NCBI GenBank assembly: GCA_011620245.1
Contig: WOZN01000217.1
Coordinates: 1-9,108 of the forward strand
Direction: 5' to 3'
Source of the DNA: Acidovorax sp.
Lineage (GTDB): Bacteria; Pseudomonadota; Gammaproteobacteria; Burkholderiales; Burkholderiaceae_C
Length of the DNA: 9,108 bases
Positions 8,327 to 9,108 of the stretch are shown one piece after another; the first letter of the stretch is position 1; each line of letters begins with the position of its first letter. The notes below the pieces were generated by a model, which ran no database searches, was not told the DNA's origin, and saw only the letters and a program-made list of their open reading frames with translations. A program made the position numbers and the translations under genes.

Positions 8327-8712
8327 CGGGGCATGCTCCTGCTGAGCGAGAGCCGGGGGATGACCGCGCCGGCACCGAAATGGTCAATCACCTTGTGACT
8401 GGCGAGCCAGCGGTTGTCGGGCAGGCGCCAGGCGGTCACGGTTTCGGCGTAGACCGGCGCCTCGTAAAAAATCTCGTCGTCGTCCGAGCGCAGCGCTGTC
8501 TGCACATAGCGAAAGGCGCAAAAGCAGGCCTGGCCTTCGGCGTCCAGGCCCAGGCTGCGGTCGGCGACGATCTCGAACTCCTGCTCAATGGCAAAGCTCA
8601 CCGGCGCCACCACCAGTCCGATCAGGTCGGATGGCAGTTCCTCCATCCACGCCACCGCTTTTCCGCGCACGGGGCAGGCGTTGGTTAGCAGGCTGTACAA
8701 CGGTTGAGGCAT
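8323..8712 (-). CDS. Hypothetical protein, first of an overlapping pair
   Basis: 129 residues, not recognised. It seems soluble and to have mixed strands and helices: MPQPLYSLLTNACPVRGK, then a hydrophobic LIGLVVAPVSFAIEQEFEIVAD strand region, a CFCAFRY patch with two cysteines (63 and 65), an acidic SDDDEIFYEAP loop and a Ser-rich C-terminus. The start at 8712 is chosen because AGGAG sits seven bases upstream; further in-frame ATGs at 8757 and 8805 lack such a site, and the latter lies inside the inverted repeat. The stop overlaps the next start by four bases. The pair looks like a two-gene operon with its control region between 8713 and about 8830. No function is proposed. Confidence 0.7.
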   Translation of the reverse strand: MPQPLYSLLTNACPVRGKAVAWMEELPSDLIGLVVAPVSFAIEQEFEIVADRSLGLDAEGQACFCAFRYVQTALRSDDDEIFYEAPVYAETVTAWRLPDNRWLASHKVIDHFGAGAVIPRLSLSRSMPR

Positions 8713-8776
8713 GACGGGCTCCTGAGAACAAGGGAGGACAGGCTCTGTATTGATCATGACATAACGAACGGGTCTT

Positions 8777-8814
8777 GCGACAGCGTTGCGTGCTTTGCTA
8801 CACAACGCTGTCGC
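8777..8814. repeat. Perfect 12-bp inverted repeat
   Basis: GCGACAGCGTTG (8777-8788) and CAACGCTGTCGC (8803-8814) are exact reverse complements around a 14-base loop; within the loop GTG and CAC can also pair. No T-run follows on either strand, so it is not a standard terminator. It lies 65 bases upstream of the gene starting at 8712, a plausible site for an operator or a leader stem. Confidence 0.85.
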
Positions 8815-9032
8815 CTACCTGGCTTGATGGCTTGGTATGCAAAACGCGGGCCAGCTTGCGCAGGAGAACGTGGGCTTCTTTCTCTGTATTGTCTGGTTGA
8901 GCGCAGATATCATCCTAAAAACGGCAGTTGACCGCTTTGTATTCCTTGCCAGGCCGCATGAAATCTATCGTTGATGGCTCCGATGGCGTTCACTTTTTAG
9001 GTGAGAGCGCTATGCACCCGCCGGCACCGCGC

Positions 9033-9108
9033 TCGGGGCGCCATGCGGCGTTACTCCTCCTTGCGGGCAGTAGCCCGCCGCGTCGTCGCGTCTTGCCTGG
9101 CACCCCGA
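9033..9108. repeat. Nested inverted repeat cut by window edge
   Basis: Outer arms TCGGGGCGCCA (9033-9043) and TGGCACCCCGA (9098-9108) match at 10 of 11 positions. Inside them GCGGGC-AGTA-GCCCGC (9063-9078) forms a perfect 6-bp hairpin. The outer pairing runs right to the last base, so the structure may extend beyond the window. On the minus strand the hairpin is followed directly by AAGGAGGAG and an ATG at 9044. Confidence 0.65.

Larger units (their letters stand above)
8713..9108. other. Gene-poor right end with inverted repeats
   Basis: No convincing gene is seen in these 396 bases. The GC content is visibly lower from about 8730 to 9000 than in the rest of the window. It contains a perfect 12-bp inverted repeat (8777-8814), a 10-bp direct repeat CTCTGTATTG (8743-8752 and 8882-8891), and a nested hairpin structure at the right edge (9033-9108). 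On the minus strand, AAGGAGGAG leads to a 15-codon ORF starting at 9044 and ending in TAA; the same frame stays open for another 28 codons after that stop. This could be the decayed edge of a mobile or repeated element, but no family is recognised. Confidence 0.5.

Noticed and set aside
8777..8814. Inverted repeat as a rho-independent terminator or integron attC site
   Set aside because: There is no T-run on either strand, and the RYYYAAC/GTTRRRY core sites expected of attC are missing.
8829..8842. Sigma-54 type promoter resembling TGGC...TGC
   Set aside because: The distance between the GG and GC elements is two bases too short for a sigma-54 promoter.
8704..8931. 75-codon plus-strand open frame in the right intergenic region
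   Set aside because: No ribosome binding site, no recognisable domain, and it runs through the perfect inverted repeat, so there is no support for translation.

Overview
The window is GC-rich, with strong G/C preference at third codon positions and mostly purine-rich Shine-Dalgarno sites. The protein types (a DUF2779 protein, a Beta-like glutathione S-transferase, a molybdate operon with a NifX-like member) suggest a betaproteobacterium, probably of the Comamonadaceae/Burkholderiales. This assignment comes from recognising protein families, not from a database search.

Layout from left to right. (1) 24-1577, minus strand: a 517-residue DUF2779 protein with a Cas4-like N-terminal half and a DEDD-exonuclease-like C-terminal half, in which both catalytic motifs look degraded. 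(2) 1578-1750: a divergent intergenic region with a perfect 13-bp tandem duplication. (3) 1751-2876, plus strand: a glutathione S-transferase followed by a small conserved-looking protein of unknown function. Its stop codon overlaps the stop codon of convergent modC. (4) 2873-7499, minus strand: a compact molybdenum operon, transcribed as modE, a NifX/NafY-like gene, modA, modD, modB, modC. Spacing runs from 4-base overlaps to 37 bases. (5) 7637-8065, plus strand and divergent from modE: a stand-alone protein with two Mop domains, like ModG. (6) 8084-8712, minus strand: two small overlapping genes of unknown function. (7) 8713-9108: a gene-poor end with lower GC, holding a perfect 12-bp inverted repeat and, at the right edge, a nested hairpin structure cut by the window boundary.

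How the genes work together. ModA binds molybdate in the periplasm, ModB is the membrane channel and ModC the ATPase. ModE is the molybdate-responsive transcription factor. ModG is expected to buffer molybdate in the cytoplasm. ModD (NadC-like) and the NifX-like protein probably act after uptake, in handling molybdenum or its clusters, but their exact jobs are not known from the sequence. Five Mop-type molybdate-binding domains lie in this one locus: one in ModC, two in ModE and two in ModG.

The most interesting signal is inside modE. A strong Shine-Dalgarno sequence and a correctly spaced in-frame ATG sit exactly at the boundary between the DNA-binding domain and the two Mop domains. Internal initiation there would give a 143-residue free di-Mop protein with almost the same architecture and length as the 142-residue ModG encoded next door.
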